From: Triticum aestivum
Lineage: Eukaryota; Streptophyta; Magnoliopsida; Poales; Poaceae
Assembly: GCF_018294505.1 (NCBI RefSeq)
Contig: NC_057803.1
Span: forward strand, 692,254,910 to 692,318,909
Length of the DNA: 64,000 nt
Direction: 5' to 3'
The translations under genes were made by a program, and so were the position numbers. The number at the start of each line of letters is the position of its first letter. The stretch's first letter is position 1. Below, piece after piece: positions 46,584 through 58,359 of this stretch. A model generated the notes under the pieces. That model saw nothing but the letters and a program-made list of their open reading frames with translations, did no database searches and was not told where the DNA came from.

Positions 46584-49500
46584 TGATACGTCCATTTTGC
46601 ATCATGCTTTTATATCAATATTTATTGTATTATGGGCTGTTATTACACGTTACGTCACAATACTTATGGCTATTCTCTCTTATTTTACAAGGTTTACCAT
46701 GAAGAGGGGGGATGCCGGCAGCTGGAATTCTGGCAGGAAAAGGAGCAAATATTGGAACCCTATTCTGCACAGCTCCAAAAATCCTAAAACTCCACGGAAG
46801 TCACTTTTGGAATTAATAAGAATTATTGAGCGAAGAAAACACCAGAGGGGGTCCACACCCTGGCCAGGAGGGTGGGGGCGCGCCCACCCCTACTGGGCGC
46901 GCCCCCTGTCTCCTGGGCCCCCTGGTGGCCCTCCGGTGCCCATCTTCTGCTATATGAAGGCTTTTACGCTGGAAAAAATCATAAGCAATCTTATGGGACG
47001 AAACTCTGCCGCCACAAGGCGGAACCAATCTAGGGCTCCGGCGGAGCTGTTCTGCCGGGGAAACTTCCCTCTGGGAGGGGGAAATCATCACCATCGTCAT
47101 CATCAACGATCCTCTCATCGGGAGGGGGTCAATCTCCATCAACATCTTCACCAGCACCATCTCCTCTCAAAACCCTAGTTCATCTCTTGTATCCAATCTT
47201 GTATCAAAACCATAAATTGGTACCTGTGGGTTGCTAGTAGTGTTGATTACTCCTTGTAGTTGATGCTAATTGGTTTACTTGGTGGAAGATCATATGTTCA
47301 GATCCTTAATGCATATTAAAAATCCTCTGGTCATGAACATGAATATGCTTTGTGAGTAGTTACGTTTGTTCCTGAGGACATGGGTGAAGTCTTGCTATTA
47401 GTAGTCATGTGAATTTGGTATTCGTTTGATATTTTGATGAGATGTATGTTGTCTCTCCTCTAGTGGTGTTATGTGAACGTCGACTACATGACACTTCACC
47501 ATTATTTGGGCCTAGAGGAAGGCATTGGAAAGTAATAAGTAGATGATGGGTTGCTAGAGTGACAGAAGCTTAAACCCTGGTTTATGCGTTGCTTCGTAAG
47601 GGGCTGATTTGGATCCACTAGTTTCATGCTATGGTTAGGTTTACCTTAATACTTCTTTTGTAGTTGCGGATGCTTGCAATAGGGGTTAATCATAAGTGGG
47701 ATGCTTGTCCAAGTAAGGGCAATACCCAAGCACCGGTCCACCCATATATCAAATTATTAAAATACCGAACGCGAATCATATGAGCGTGATGAAAACTAGC
47801 TTGACGATAATTCCCATGTGTCCTCGGGAGCGCTTTTCTCATTATAAGAAACTAGCAGGGCGACCCGTGCATTTGCGCGGCTAGATTTCCCATATGTTTT
47901 GCTTACCTATGAGAAGTCATGCAATAATCCTTGACTGCGAACATGGAAAATGTTTCTATTTTATTGACTAACCTATGTGGCAATTATCCTTGATATATCT
48001 TTGGAATAAAAACATTATAGTCAATATGTCTATCATGAGAAAACACTTTTTTTTGCGCGGTGATGAGGCAATACTTTGTTGTTATTTTATTGGGTATGAT
48101 AACTTATTGGCATAAGATTTGGCATGTCGAAACAAAAAACGGTAATACTGTACTACGCGCATGTCATGCCAATCTACAAATATTCTGGTTGGATTCCTTT
48201 TTGGCCTTCCATTTTCTTGTTCTTATGTTCATTTTGTGTATGTCTTCTACCCACAAAATTTAAGAAACTTTCCGGCGAAAACTTAATGTCACAATGAAAT
48301 ATAAAAATAATAATGTGCATTCATCCAAAACTAATAAAATAGGCTCACCTTAAATTCACAAAATGTGGATGTATTTGACAAAGGAACTAAATAATACATG
48401 TACGTCGTAATGCTCCATTTCTTTTTATAAGTTTTAAATTTATTTTAATCATGACACGTATATTGTCCACTTGCAAGGGACTTTTTCCCCGTATTTTCAC
48501 CTGTGTACACTCTGACTTGTTTTTCAACCATTCTATTCCATCAACCATGTTATTTTTTTTCTCCCACAAAAAAATAATCATGATATTTTCTTGAACATGT
48601 GTCAACCTAGATATTTGTAATCCTGCAAAAAAAACATGTTATTTGTAACCAATATTCCACTTTTCCTTGACTTACTTATTACTGTGATGTACTCCCGCCG
48701 AGTTTCCTGTTACAACCTGCCTATGCACGTATGAGCTACCGAGTGTCTTGCCTCCAGCGTGGAATGGAGTGAAAGTTAAAAATTTTTTTTGAGAATTGGT
48801 TTTTCCTTTTGGTAAAGTGAAGATTTGGAGATGCACTCAAACGTGCGTAGTGCCATTGTGATGTAGTATCACTTTTTCTTTTTTGCAATATGTCTTGTGT
48901 CTACACGGAATAGGCTGGCACGTGTATGGACTCCTTTTGCCTATACACTTGCCTTTTTTGCATTAACTATACGCTTTTTTATAGTCGAATCAACTATACG
49001 TTGTCCTTGCCGATGGAACAGGTACGCGTATATACGATGGACTCCTTTTTTCCAGCGAAAAAAAAAGACTGGACACCTTTTGCCTAAATGCTACGCTTTG
49101 CCTATATGCTGGCCTTTCTTCTGCATTGACTATAGGCTGGCCTTGCCGATGGAATAGTCGGGCGTATGGATGATGGACTCCTTTTTTTTAACTCACGGAC
49201 TCCTTTGTTCTGATTATATGGACTCCTTTTGCCTATACGCTGCCTTGCAAAAGTTATGGTCAACGAATCCCTGCCGTTTATTTATCATAACTCTATAATT
49301 TTAAATCTCCACCACTCGTTTTCTATCGTTTTAAGTATATAATAGATAGATAGATAAATTGTCCAGGCTTGTTCTTTGCTACAAAAAGGATTGGGCCACC
49401 TTGCTGCACTTTATTCACTTTCATTGCTTGTTACCCGTTACAAATTATCTTATCACAAAACTATCTGTTACCTACAATTTCAGTGCTTGCAGAGAATACC

Positions 49501-49591
49501 TTACTGAAAACCTCCTTCTGCTACTCGTTAGGTTCGACACTCTTATTTATCAAAAGGACTATGATAGATCCCCTATACTTGTGGGTCATCA
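46584..49591 (+). repeat. 3' LTR of the Athila element, split by a Helitron-like element
   Basis: It starts TGATACGTCC and ends GGGTCATCA. The LTR continues across the inserted 47852-49355 segment: 'ATAAGAAA' before it and 'TTGTCCAGG' after it are contiguous in the 5' LTR (about 29262-29275). Without the insert the LTR is about 1.50 kb. Confidence 0.9.
47852..49355 (-). mobile_element. Helitron-like non-autonomous element
   Basis: About 1.5 kb inserted in the LTR. On the minus strand it ends with a hairpin (CCGCGC / GCACGG arms, one G-T pair), then TCGCCCTG and the terminal CTAG, followed by a host T. This is the Helitron 3' signature. The other end on the minus strand is TCTATCTATCTATTATATAC, starting TC after an A. 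Four extra bases (TTTA) at that end are unexplained by a clean A/T insertion. There are no TIRs, no Rep/helicase domain, and no coding frame of note. The interior is AT-rich, with recurrent 'gactcctttt' and 'ctatacgct' words near 48920-49250. Confidence 0.7.
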
Positions 49592-49596
49592 TTCTA

Positions 49597-50654
49597 CCGA
49601 TGTGCTTTGCACATAGGGGGCTGACGGGTGTCAGTTTCTCCAGCTTTAGTTGAACCGAGTGTGGCTACGCCCGGTCCTTGAGAAGGTTAAAACAGCACTA
49701 ACTTGACGAAATATCGTTGTGGTTTTGATGCGTAGGAAAGAACGGTTCTTGCTAAGCCCGTAGCAGCCACGTAAAACTTGCAACAACAAAGTAGAGGATG
49801 TCTAACTTGTTTTTGCAGGGCATATTGTGATGTGATATGGTCAAGACATGATGCTAAATTTTATTGTATGAGATGATCATGTTTTGTAACAGAGTTATCG
49901 GCAACTGGCAGGAGCCATATGGTTGTCGTTTTATTGTATGCAATGCAATCGCCCTGTAATTGCTTTACTTTATCACTAAGCAGTAGCGATAGTCGTAGAA
50001 GCAATAGTTGGCGAGACGATAAGGATGCTACGATGAAGATCAAGGTGTCGCGCTGGTGACGATGGTGATCATGACGGTGCTTTCAAGATGGAGATCAAAG
50101 GCACAAGATGATGATGGACATATCATATCACTTATATTGATTGCATGTGATGTTTATCTTTTATGCATCTTATTTTGCTTTGATTGACGGTAGCATTGTA
50201 AGATGATCTCTCACTAAATTTCAAGGTATAAGTGTTCTCCCAGAGTATGCACCGTTGCCAATTCGTCGTGCCAAGACACCACGTGATGATCGGGTGCGAT
50301 AAGCTCAACGCTCACATACAACGGGTGCAAGCCAGTTTTGCACACGCAGAAATACTCGGGTTAAACTTGACGAGCCTAGCATATGCAGATATCGCCTCAG
50401 AACACTGAGACTGAAAGGTCGAGCGTGAGTCATATAGTAGATATGATCAACATAGTGATGTTCACCATTGAAAACTACTCCATCTCACGTGATGATCAGT
50501 TTTGGTTTAGTTGATTTGGATCACGTGATCACTTAGATGATTAGAGGGATGTCTATCTAAGTGGGAGTTCTTAAGTAATATGATTAATTGAACTCAAATT
50601 TATCATGAACTTAGTACCTGATAGTATTTTGCTTGTCTATGTTGTTGTCAATAG
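49597..50654 (+). other. Leader of the interrupted Copia element
   Basis: About 1.06 kb of untranslated leader continuing from 14350 across the Athila insertion. It holds no gene. Recognisable BARE/WIS-type leader sequence runs unbroken to the gag ATG at 50655. Confidence 0.8.
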
Positions 50655-50869
50655 ATGGCCCGTGTTGTTGTTCCGTTGAATTTTAATGCGTTCCTTGAGA
50701 AAGCTAAGTTGAAAGATGATGGTAGCAATTACATGGACTGGGTCTGTAACTTGAGGATTATCCTCATTGTTGCACAGAAGAATTACGTCCTGGAAGCACC
50801 GCTAGGTGTACCACCCACGCCGACAACTGCAGATATTGTGAATGCCTGGCAGTCGCATGTTGATGAATA
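50655..50869 (+). pseudogene. N-terminal fragment of Copia gag
   Basis: The frame MARVVVPLNFNAFLEKAKL starts at 50655. It includes DDGSNYMDWVCNLRIIL and YVLEAPLGVPP, the typical N-terminus of BARE/Angela gag. It is intact for about 72 codons, then runs into the CACTA end at 50870. The remainder of gag-pol is not in the window. Confidence 0.85.
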
Positions 50870-52170
50870 CACTACAAAAAAATACACTTCCGTGATGATA
50901 CGTGTTTGTCACAGTAGGTCGCGTTTTTTGTCATGCATGTACATCCATGACAAATTTATGACAGAATCAAGATAGTCATACCTGTGCTCTCGTAGAAGTG
51001 TTCCATGACATTACCAAAATTATCATCACGGAAGTGTCCACTTCCATGACGATAAATCATGCGTCACAGAAGTGCTTTCGTCAAGGGTGACCGACACGTG
51101 GCATCCACCGTAACGGAACGCCGTTAAGCTATCGGGGCGGATTTTGGATCCGATAACCCATTAACAGCCCCGACCAATGGGAAATTTCCACGTGTAAAAT
51201 TATTATTGGCCGGACGAAACATGTGTCAGCTCGTCAGTGGGTCAGATACGCGCCTATGATATGTCAACACGTGCCACGGCCCACCACTGGCCCATTTAGC
51301 TTACAAAGCCGGCCCGTTTGACTTGGTCAAAAGTTAACGGGTTGGCCCATGAAAAGCCTGTTAACGGTCTCTTCGCAAATAGCTCATTTTACGGCCTGTT
51401 AACTCACGGCCCGTTAGGACTAAAGGAAATCGGCCCAACAACATCATGTGGGCCATCAAATATAACACCAGCCCATTTCACTTTCCGCCCATGTATGGCC
51501 CATGACGTCTTTCAGCCCATATGAGACATCCGTATCTTTCGGCCCTTTACAAGCCCACGGTGACTCTAGCCCATAATGAACAGTAATTTTCTTTGTGCCC
51601 GTTAACGGCCCGTGATTTACATGGGCCATTTCTAGCCCGTGTTATCTTTCGGCCTATTGACGGCCCATACGTTCTTGGGCTCCTTTTCGGCCCTCGATTA
51701 CTTCCGGCCCGTTACTGGCCTGCTCCCCTAATGGGACAAATTGGGCCCATGGCAAGAGTCGACCCGTTCCTGGCATGTTCCACAAATGGGCCAAATTCGC
51801 CCCATGGCAATAGTTGGCCCGTTACTGGTCTGTTACCCTAATGGGCCAAATTTGGCCCATGCCAATAGTCGGCCCGTTTCTGGCCAGCCCGTCCTATATT
51901 TTGGCCCATTAACGACCTGTTATGCCTATGACAGAATTAAGCTTTTGCAGTCCTACGGCCTTTTAACGGCCCATTACCGTGCTCGGCCGATACCAATTAC
52001 GCTCGATTACGGCCACCCATTTATCTGACGGCCCGAGGCCCACCGATTATAGGCCCATTTATCGACGGCCCGAGGCCCGCCGATTACAGGCCCATTTATC
52101 GACGGCCCGTAGGAGACCCATGGATCCTACAGCCCATATATGGTCCATGGGTAGTTGCGGCCACTACCAG
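50870..52170. repeat. CACTA subterminal repeat region (GGCCC words)
   Basis: From about 51280 on, GGCCCGTT, GGCCCAT and GGCCGTT-type words occur dozens of times in both orientations. Such iterated subterminal words are where CACTA-encoded proteins bind in En/Spm. There is no credible coding frame here; several short open frames simply follow the repeats. Confidence 0.75.
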
Positions 52171-52480
52171 GGAAAAGAAGACTAGGAAATAAATAAGACC
52201 GAAACTAACGCTAGGCTATTAAGGCGATTGCACAGATTACATCCACTCGGCATCAAAGGTCGCCACTAGTGCAAATATAGGGAACACCCTACACTATACA
52301 AAAATGGCTTGCTATTTTCTTCAGCCGGTGGCTGCACGTTAAGAATAAATTTTGTATCGCACCAAAACAAATTACAACTATATAACAAAAGGAAGGTTGG
52401 CATAAAACTTAACAGTCTAGCAGATAAATGCACCACCAGAAGTTCAGAAGCTCGGTTCATTTGACCTGATTGTTACGTTT

Positions 52481-54784
52481 TCATGTTGTATTGTCCGATG
52501 GAGCACCATAACCCTCGCCTTCATTTCCCCTAGGCTCCTGAACAACATAGCAAATGTCTGATAGTCTGGTTTCAAAACCATGCATATCTTGACGACATTG
52601 AGCAATGTTTCTCCTTGTTTCACAAAGGGCCTCTGTTAGGGAATGGACTTGTGTCTGGAGCGCAGATACAACATTGCTTTGAGCTTGCATATCTTGATCA
52701 TGAGGCAGTTTGGACGATATTGCCTTAACTACCAACCTAGTATTACGCAGGAACGTGCTTTTGGCACTGTTAGTGGACAGGTACTGACCCACTACAGCAA
52801 GGGCTGACATTGCAGTTATAGTTGCCTCGCCACCTTCAGAAGGTGGCGGTTCCACCATTTTTTCCATAGCTCGCTGAAAAGTTGAGGTTTTACATTAGTA
52901 GTACCAGAACAGAAGATATTAAGGAGGCAGCAAAACTAAACAAAATAGCTTTGGTCTATATACAGAACTTATTCTGGCGAACCCATGTAAAATATTAGTT
53001 GTATTTTATTGCAAAGTACATAATAAAACCAGGTTCCAAACATATGACCATGTACCATCGTTAATGTATTGTCTATTTCTTCATTGTATTGAGGGCTAAG
53101 GATAAAGAGACGAAGTTTATAATACGGTAAGCATAGTATGACATCATTCATATCACAAAACAACTGAGAACAGACAAACAGGCAATTGTAACATTGTGTG
53201 GGCAAGTCCGACACAGAACTAGATTACGGGTCAAGGTCAAAGGAACATCACTCCTCCCTTTTAAACCTTGTAAGGTGCAATGATACGCTAAGACAATTGT
53301 GTATAAAATTGAAAAGAGTAATAGACATTGGCTGCAAACCATGCAGTTCAAGGCAGAAGTCAGAGTAAGTAGTAGTTAAAAGGCATGAGGATTAAGGACT
53401 TACAACAGCGGCTTTGACTGGTGTAGTCATGCCCTTCTTCTTGCTGGTGTGACAGTCCTTGAAGATTTCCACAGCATTTGGTTCAGGTACTTTTTGGTCC
53501 TTGCGGGCTTTCCTCTCCATTTCGAACAAGTCAACATAGATCTGATAATATGGTACATCGAAAAGAGTGAAATAGCAGCTAATTACAAGAGCCTCGTAGT
53601 GTGCAATATAGCTACGAGATCCTGTCGTCTGTTGGAATTTCACTTTCATACGGTTGGCCTTGTTCTTTGAACAGTTCACCTACAAGAAGATAGATTTGTG
53701 TGGCACATGCGTCAATAGGACTTCAGCATGTGATCTGATCACATATATATAATGTACCTGATACTTCGGATCAGACCAGTGTTTAACAAGGCCCCTCCAG
53801 TCTTCATCCGATATATTTTCCACTGGAGATGTTTGGGGAAGTTCACTGTTAGCCTTGCCTTCAAAGTGAGTTTTCCTCAAGTTATACCGATACTGTCGCA
53901 GAGCAGACTTGAAAACATGGGTGCAAGCTTGTCTAGTTGCATCATCTTGACTATCCAACTTGAACCTCATCTGTTGAAAATTATGGGAGTCCCATTATCA
54001 GCAACCTAGAGAGTATGGGACAGAGCAAGACGATATTACTAGTTTCCATATATAACCATACTTATAGATAAATGGTCGAGGCAGGTGTTGAACTGGATTT
54101 CGTCTTTGTCATTCCTGTCCTAAATCCATGTTGGGAGGGTACGTACATGACACCTAATGGCAACCGCTGCCTCTGATACTAACTTGGCTGACTCTGTAGC
54201 ATCACGTGGCCTTTTTAAACCTGCCTCAAAACGGATCTCCATTCTTCCTCCTCTAGATTTAGTTAACCTATCGAGCATTATCCCTGATGTTTGTTTCCTC
54301 TTGCGCCTAGGTGCTAGTCCAACAACGAACATAGGAAGTGTTAGTGTACATCCAACTATGAGAATACATGTAAAGAAGCATGCAACTGTAACTTGACTCC
54401 AGCAACTACCTTCTTGTTGTTGAAGCTCACAAGGTTCGTCTGATATTGCCAACTCATCTTGTGTCAAGAGTGCTTGGGAAGTAGTGTCAGGTGGCAAGGG
54501 AGCTTGGGAACATGCTGCTAGCTCCGTTGATGCACGAGTATGTCGTGCAGCTAGTAGTACTGTGGTAGGTGTTGCAAGAACTAGGGTTGTCTCTGCTTGT
54601 TTGGTGGCAGCTATTTGTTTCTTTTTGGCTTTTTTGCAGCTCGTGTAGCATGGGATGCCGTGTTTGTAGAATTTTCCGCTGGACTTTCACCTTCTATTGC
54701 ACCATCAGTACCAGCAGAATCTGCAGGATTCATCCGCTTCTCATTCCCTGCCATTTTGTGTTTCTTCCTCTTTCTTTGTGCCAT
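52481..54784 (-). pseudogene. En/Spm-type accessory protein gene (Transposase_24-like) of the CACTA element
   Basis: Read on the minus strand. First exon from 54784: MAQRKRKKHKMAGNEKRMN, basic, nuclear-looking. The frame slips at an A-run near 54640 and continues as AETTLVLATPTTVLL. Next exon: SGIMLDRLTKSRGGRMEIRF, with an in-frame TAG near 54120. Next: MRFKLDSQDDATRQACTH and DEDWRGLVKHWSDPKYQ (53970-53760), the core of the plant 'Ptta/En/Spm transposase' domain. Next: CSKNKANRMKVKFQ and QKVPEPNAVEIFKD (about 53680-53400). Last exon (52867-52481): a long helix (ALQTQVHSLTEALCETR), stop at 52481. GT/AG borders are visible between these blocks. The TNP1-like protein would bind the transposon ends. 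Its closeness to the left terminus fits CACTA gene order. Confidence 0.7.
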
Positions 54785-54859
54785 GTTAAGTCATGCCGAC
54801 AAGAAAAACGAATAACAATTTAGTTCTTCAGAACAAACTGATGCGTGATGCAGACGAAC

Positions 54860-57010
54860 TGAACTTTGATGTTAGACAACCACATGATAGGAGGATGTAA
54901 TATGTATGAAAAACAGGACGGAAGAGATAACCAGAACTATGATGTGTAAACTAAGAAGAAGACATTTCACCAAATTAGAAGCAATGCAATGGAAGGTAGA
55001 CACCATATGAAAGATGCTACAAATATCGCTCTGCCAAGTTAACAGTGTCTCAGCATAAATGGCGTTTAAACAAATGTGAAGCAGTACAAGAAATAAATCA
55101 TATGCAAGATGCAAACAACATCACACTACCATGTTAGAGGTCTCTCGTCATTAGTGCCATTGCATATTCACAGCATTGCATATTCACAGTTTATGATGTG
55201 TAAACTAAGGAGAAGGCATTTCAACAAATTAGAAGCAATGAAAGCTAGACACCATATGAAAGATGCAACATATATCACTCTACCAAGTTAAAACTGTCTC
55301 ATCATAAGTGCCATTTCAACAAATTAGTAGTACAAGCTAGAAAAGAATGTGAGATGTAACCTATATCACACTCCGAAGTCAAACGTGTCTTATGATAAGT
55401 GATTGTTGCAGGTTACACAACAGTAGTAATTTGATGTAAGAACATGGTGTGATAGACAGATAGTGTATGTTCTAGAAACAGGAACACGTTTCTTATTCAA
55501 GTATAATGTGTAAAGTAAGCAGATGGAATTCAACAAAATTAGAAGCAATACAAGCTAGACATCACACATAACATGCAACCACATATAACAGTGCCAAGTT
55601 AGAGGGAGCACCAGTGATGCTGCACTAGGGAGACGTGCTCATCATAAACACAGCTTTGTTGAGTGTCTATGCATGTGTTGTCTTCGAAATCATCTTGGGG
55701 GTGTGGAGGAGTAGAAACTATAGAGGCCCTCCGTTTGGAAGGAGCACCTTTATCCGCTGCCTTGCTAACTTCCTTCCACTTTATTGATTTTGAATTGTCA
55801 AGTAAAACCGATAAGAAAAAGCAATAAAATTCTCTCTTCAGAACTCATTCATGCATGATACTGACAATCACTACTTTGATGTAAGGAAAGCACATGATAC
55901 CAGGATGGAATATGTACGAAAAATAGGACGGCATGGCATGTTCACAACTGTTTGTGTAAACTAAGCAAAAACCATTCCAGCAAACAAGAAGCAATGCAAG
56001 CTAGACACCACATGAAAGATGCAACCAATATAACTCTGCCAAGTTAAAAGCGTCCCATCCTAAATGGAATTTCAACAAATTAGAAGTAGCGCATGCTATA
56101 AATCATATGAAAGATGCAACTAATATCGCATTGCATACACTAAAGGTATCTCGTCATATTGATTGATGCGGGATACAAAAAAAGACAATAGTTTTATGTA
56201 AGGACATGCTTAATAGACAGATGTACTATGTACTAAATACAGGAAGGCATGTCACCTTAATAGGTATAATGTCACATTTACAGGAGTATAAGCTAAGCAG
56301 ACTAGCACATGCAGTTTAACCAGATTGGAAGAATTACAATATAGACACCATATGCAACATGCAACCACATATAACGCTGCCAAGTTAGAGCAAGCACCTG
56401 CGATGCTAGTGTAGGGGAAATGCTGTAATCAACTACAGAGCTACGTTCACTATCTTCATCTAGCATTTCTGTTTCTTGAGAATCATGTCGGGAGGCTGAC
56501 GCTGCATTCTTTAAATGAGGAGTAGTCCCCTTGCCTGCCTGCCTCGTCATAAGTGATTGATGAGGGATACACAAGAACATTAGTTTTATGTAAGAACACG
56601 GTTAATACACAGATTTACTAGTATGTACCAAAAACAGAAAGGCATGTCATATTCAAAGGTATAATGTGTAAGCTAAGCAGATGCAATTTAACCAAATCGG
56701 AAGCAATACAAGCTAGACATCCGGCTGGAGTGGTGAACATGATCATCTAGGACCTGAGAGCCTAGTGGGAGGCGGGCTGCTTCGCCACCATCGCGGCTTT
56801 TTAGTTGGCTTCCAGGTGATGCCTGTCTTTGCTGGGCTTGTCACTGGCTCAGCTAGTGCCCTGACTAGCTATTTGTCTTCTAGTGCTCACGGGATGGTGG
56901 TTCATGTAAAAAATATATGTCCTTATCTTAATAAAGACCGACTTCAGCCTTTCGAATACAAGCTAGACACCATATGGAACATGCAACCACATATGACACC
57001 GCGAAGTTAA
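54860..57010. repeat. Degenerate tandem repeats in the introns of the CACTA gene
   Basis: A unit containing 'agaagcaat(a/g)caagctagacacca', 'atgcaacca.at' and 'ctgccaagtta' recurs about eight times (for example near 54985, 55230, 55550, 55990, 56330, 56700 and 56960). Copies differ by many substitutions and indels. They alternate with the exon-like segments, as if an intron-exon module had been duplicated repeatedly. Confidence 0.65.
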
Positions 57011-58120
57011 AGCAAGCACCTAGGATGGTGGTTCATTGCGAGCGAGGTCATCAACTCCAGAGCAACGTTTACCGTCTCCATCTGCTGACACTGCACCCTT
57101 TAAAGCATTGTAACGTGCCGCGCCTAGCCGCGTAGAAAGCTGGCACGACTTGTCTCTTTTCTTTTTTGCTTCGCTTTCGGCAGACTCTGAAATACCCTTG
57201 CATAAAAACACAATAGTGAGAGCATGGATGAAGTGTGTGCAGAACTAGTGCACTGTAAAAGTAGCAGATAGCAGGTGGCTGAAAAATAAATGACAGCAGA
57301 CATATATAGCTCTACAACATTGCATGGCAAACAAAATTAGATTCTACTCCGTATGATTTTGTAATATATGAGCACAGGAAATGCAGGTAGTCCTCCAGCA
57401 CACCACCATATGTGGTCATATCTAAGATAACAGTCGACTGAAAATAAATAGGCCAGTCAATTTTTTTAATGAACCGTCCGATCTATAAGGAACTTGCAGA
57501 TGGCCTTCGTCTACCTCCCGCCAGTCACTATTGACGATCTTTCTCGAACCGCCAGCGACCACCGGCCCAGACCCGTGCCTCCGTCGCCCCGCCCTCCATC
57601 GACCTCACACCACCGCCATGCTTGGCAGCGCCCCCAAGCCATCCCTTTAATCCCGGCCGACCTCCAGATCCGGCGCCAGTAGCTCTAGGCCGCACACACC
57701 CCTAAGATAAACACCAAGGCGCTGCTTCCCCGTCGTAATAGTCATACTAGCGCCTGTTACGCCGGGGAATGCTTCCGTTAATTGGGAATCAACTGGCCAG
57801 AAATTGAAATTCAGGGGGGCGACGGACCTCTAGCTAAGGTGAAATAGTATATGAGGAGAAACCTTGTGCATCGCGAGTTACTAGGAACATCTAGTATCAA
57901 GAAGAAGCGGTCAACTAGTGTCTTCTGTGGGATGAATACCGTGCAAGCAGAGACGTAAGATTTGCACAAATAAGGGGAGAGGAGTACCTTCTTCAGTTGC
58001 CGGTGTGGTCACCTCCACATGTCACGCCGATCTTCTTCTTTTTACCAGGGAAACCGATGTTCTAGAGGGTGCAGGCTTGGACGAACCCATGGCCAAATTA
58101 TTGACTGTGTTGCCGTGGCC
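55600..58120 (-). pseudogene. Upstream exon-like segments of the CACTA region
   Basis: Four minus-strand segments have exon-like composition and GT donors: about 58095-57990 (MGSSKPAPSRTSVSLV), 57195-57020 (SESEAKKKRDKSCQLSTRLG), 56530-56400 (HLKNAASASRHDSQETEML) and 55780-55610 (KGAPSKRRASIVSTPPHPQ). Three are followed by GTGCTTGC or GTGCTCCC at the donor. All are short, charged and Ser-rich, with no known domain. They may be 5' exons of the gene at 54784-52481 or remnants of duplicated exons. The first contains a TGA shortly after its start unless it is spliced early. Confidence 0.35.
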
Positions 58121-58359
58121 GTATGTCGGCGGAGGGGAAGCAGATCCGAGGCGGCGAAGGACGGCGTAGCAGGAACAGCTCCGGTGCGGTGGAGGGTGGC
58201 GAAGTTGGAGCGGCAAAGGTGAGGCGCAGGACGGCGTGGTTGAACTGGCTCGGGTACGGACGGCTCGGCCTCGGCTTCAACTACTAGTTGTGGAGGGCGT
58301 TGCGGTTGAGGTTGCGGTGGACGACGACGTCGAGGTATCGGCTCCGGCATGATGGAGGA

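Larger units (their letters stand above)
14351..49591 (+). mobile_element. Athila-lineage Gypsy retrotransposon (Fatima/Sabrina-like), with nested insertions
   Basis: The element begins TGATACATCT and ends GGGTCATCA, and is flanked by the TSD TTCTA (14346-14350, 49592-49596). Order: 5' LTR (14351-29508, interrupted), PBS (29520), gag-pol (29615-44281, interrupted), an extra ORF (44610-45020), a polypurine tract (46571-46583) and 3' LTR (46584-49591, interrupted). Without the insertions the two LTRs are about 1.52 and 1.50 kb. Three secondary insertions total about 25 kb: a Tat-type Gypsy element, a Copia-type element and a Helitron-like element. The family name is a recollection and uncertain. 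All main reading frames are broken, so the copy is not autonomous. Confidence 0.9.
13420..50869 (+). mobile_element. BARE/WIS/Angela-type Copia retrotransposon, interrupted host element
   Basis: Pieces of one plus-strand Copia element flank the Athila insertion. The left piece (13420-14350) holds the 3' part of the 5' LTR, the PBS and the start of the leader. The right piece (49597-50869) continues the leader and starts gag at 50655. The join is exact: the 5-bp TTCTA before 14351 recurs at 49592-49596. The leader and the gag N-terminus are characteristic of the BARE/WIS/Angela group of wheat and barley. The U3 part of the LTR lies left of the Tat-type insertion, outside the window. The element is cut again at 50870 by a CACTA end, and its pol and 3' LTR are not in the window. 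It is the oldest layer visible. Confidence 0.85.

Noticed and set aside
46597..47178. A 193-residue plus-strand open frame in the Athila 3' LTR
   Set aside because: It lies wholly in LTR sequence, matches a non-coding frame in the other LTR that is broken differently, and has no domain.
52260..52480. Possible extra coding exon downstream of the CACTA accessory gene
   Set aside because: The frame is short, AT-rich and lies after a good stop at 52481.
57494..57682. Plus-strand 62-residue frame rich in Pro (MQMAFVYLPPVTIDDLS)
   Set aside because: It is short, Pro-rich and antisense to the CACTA gene region; nothing supports translation.
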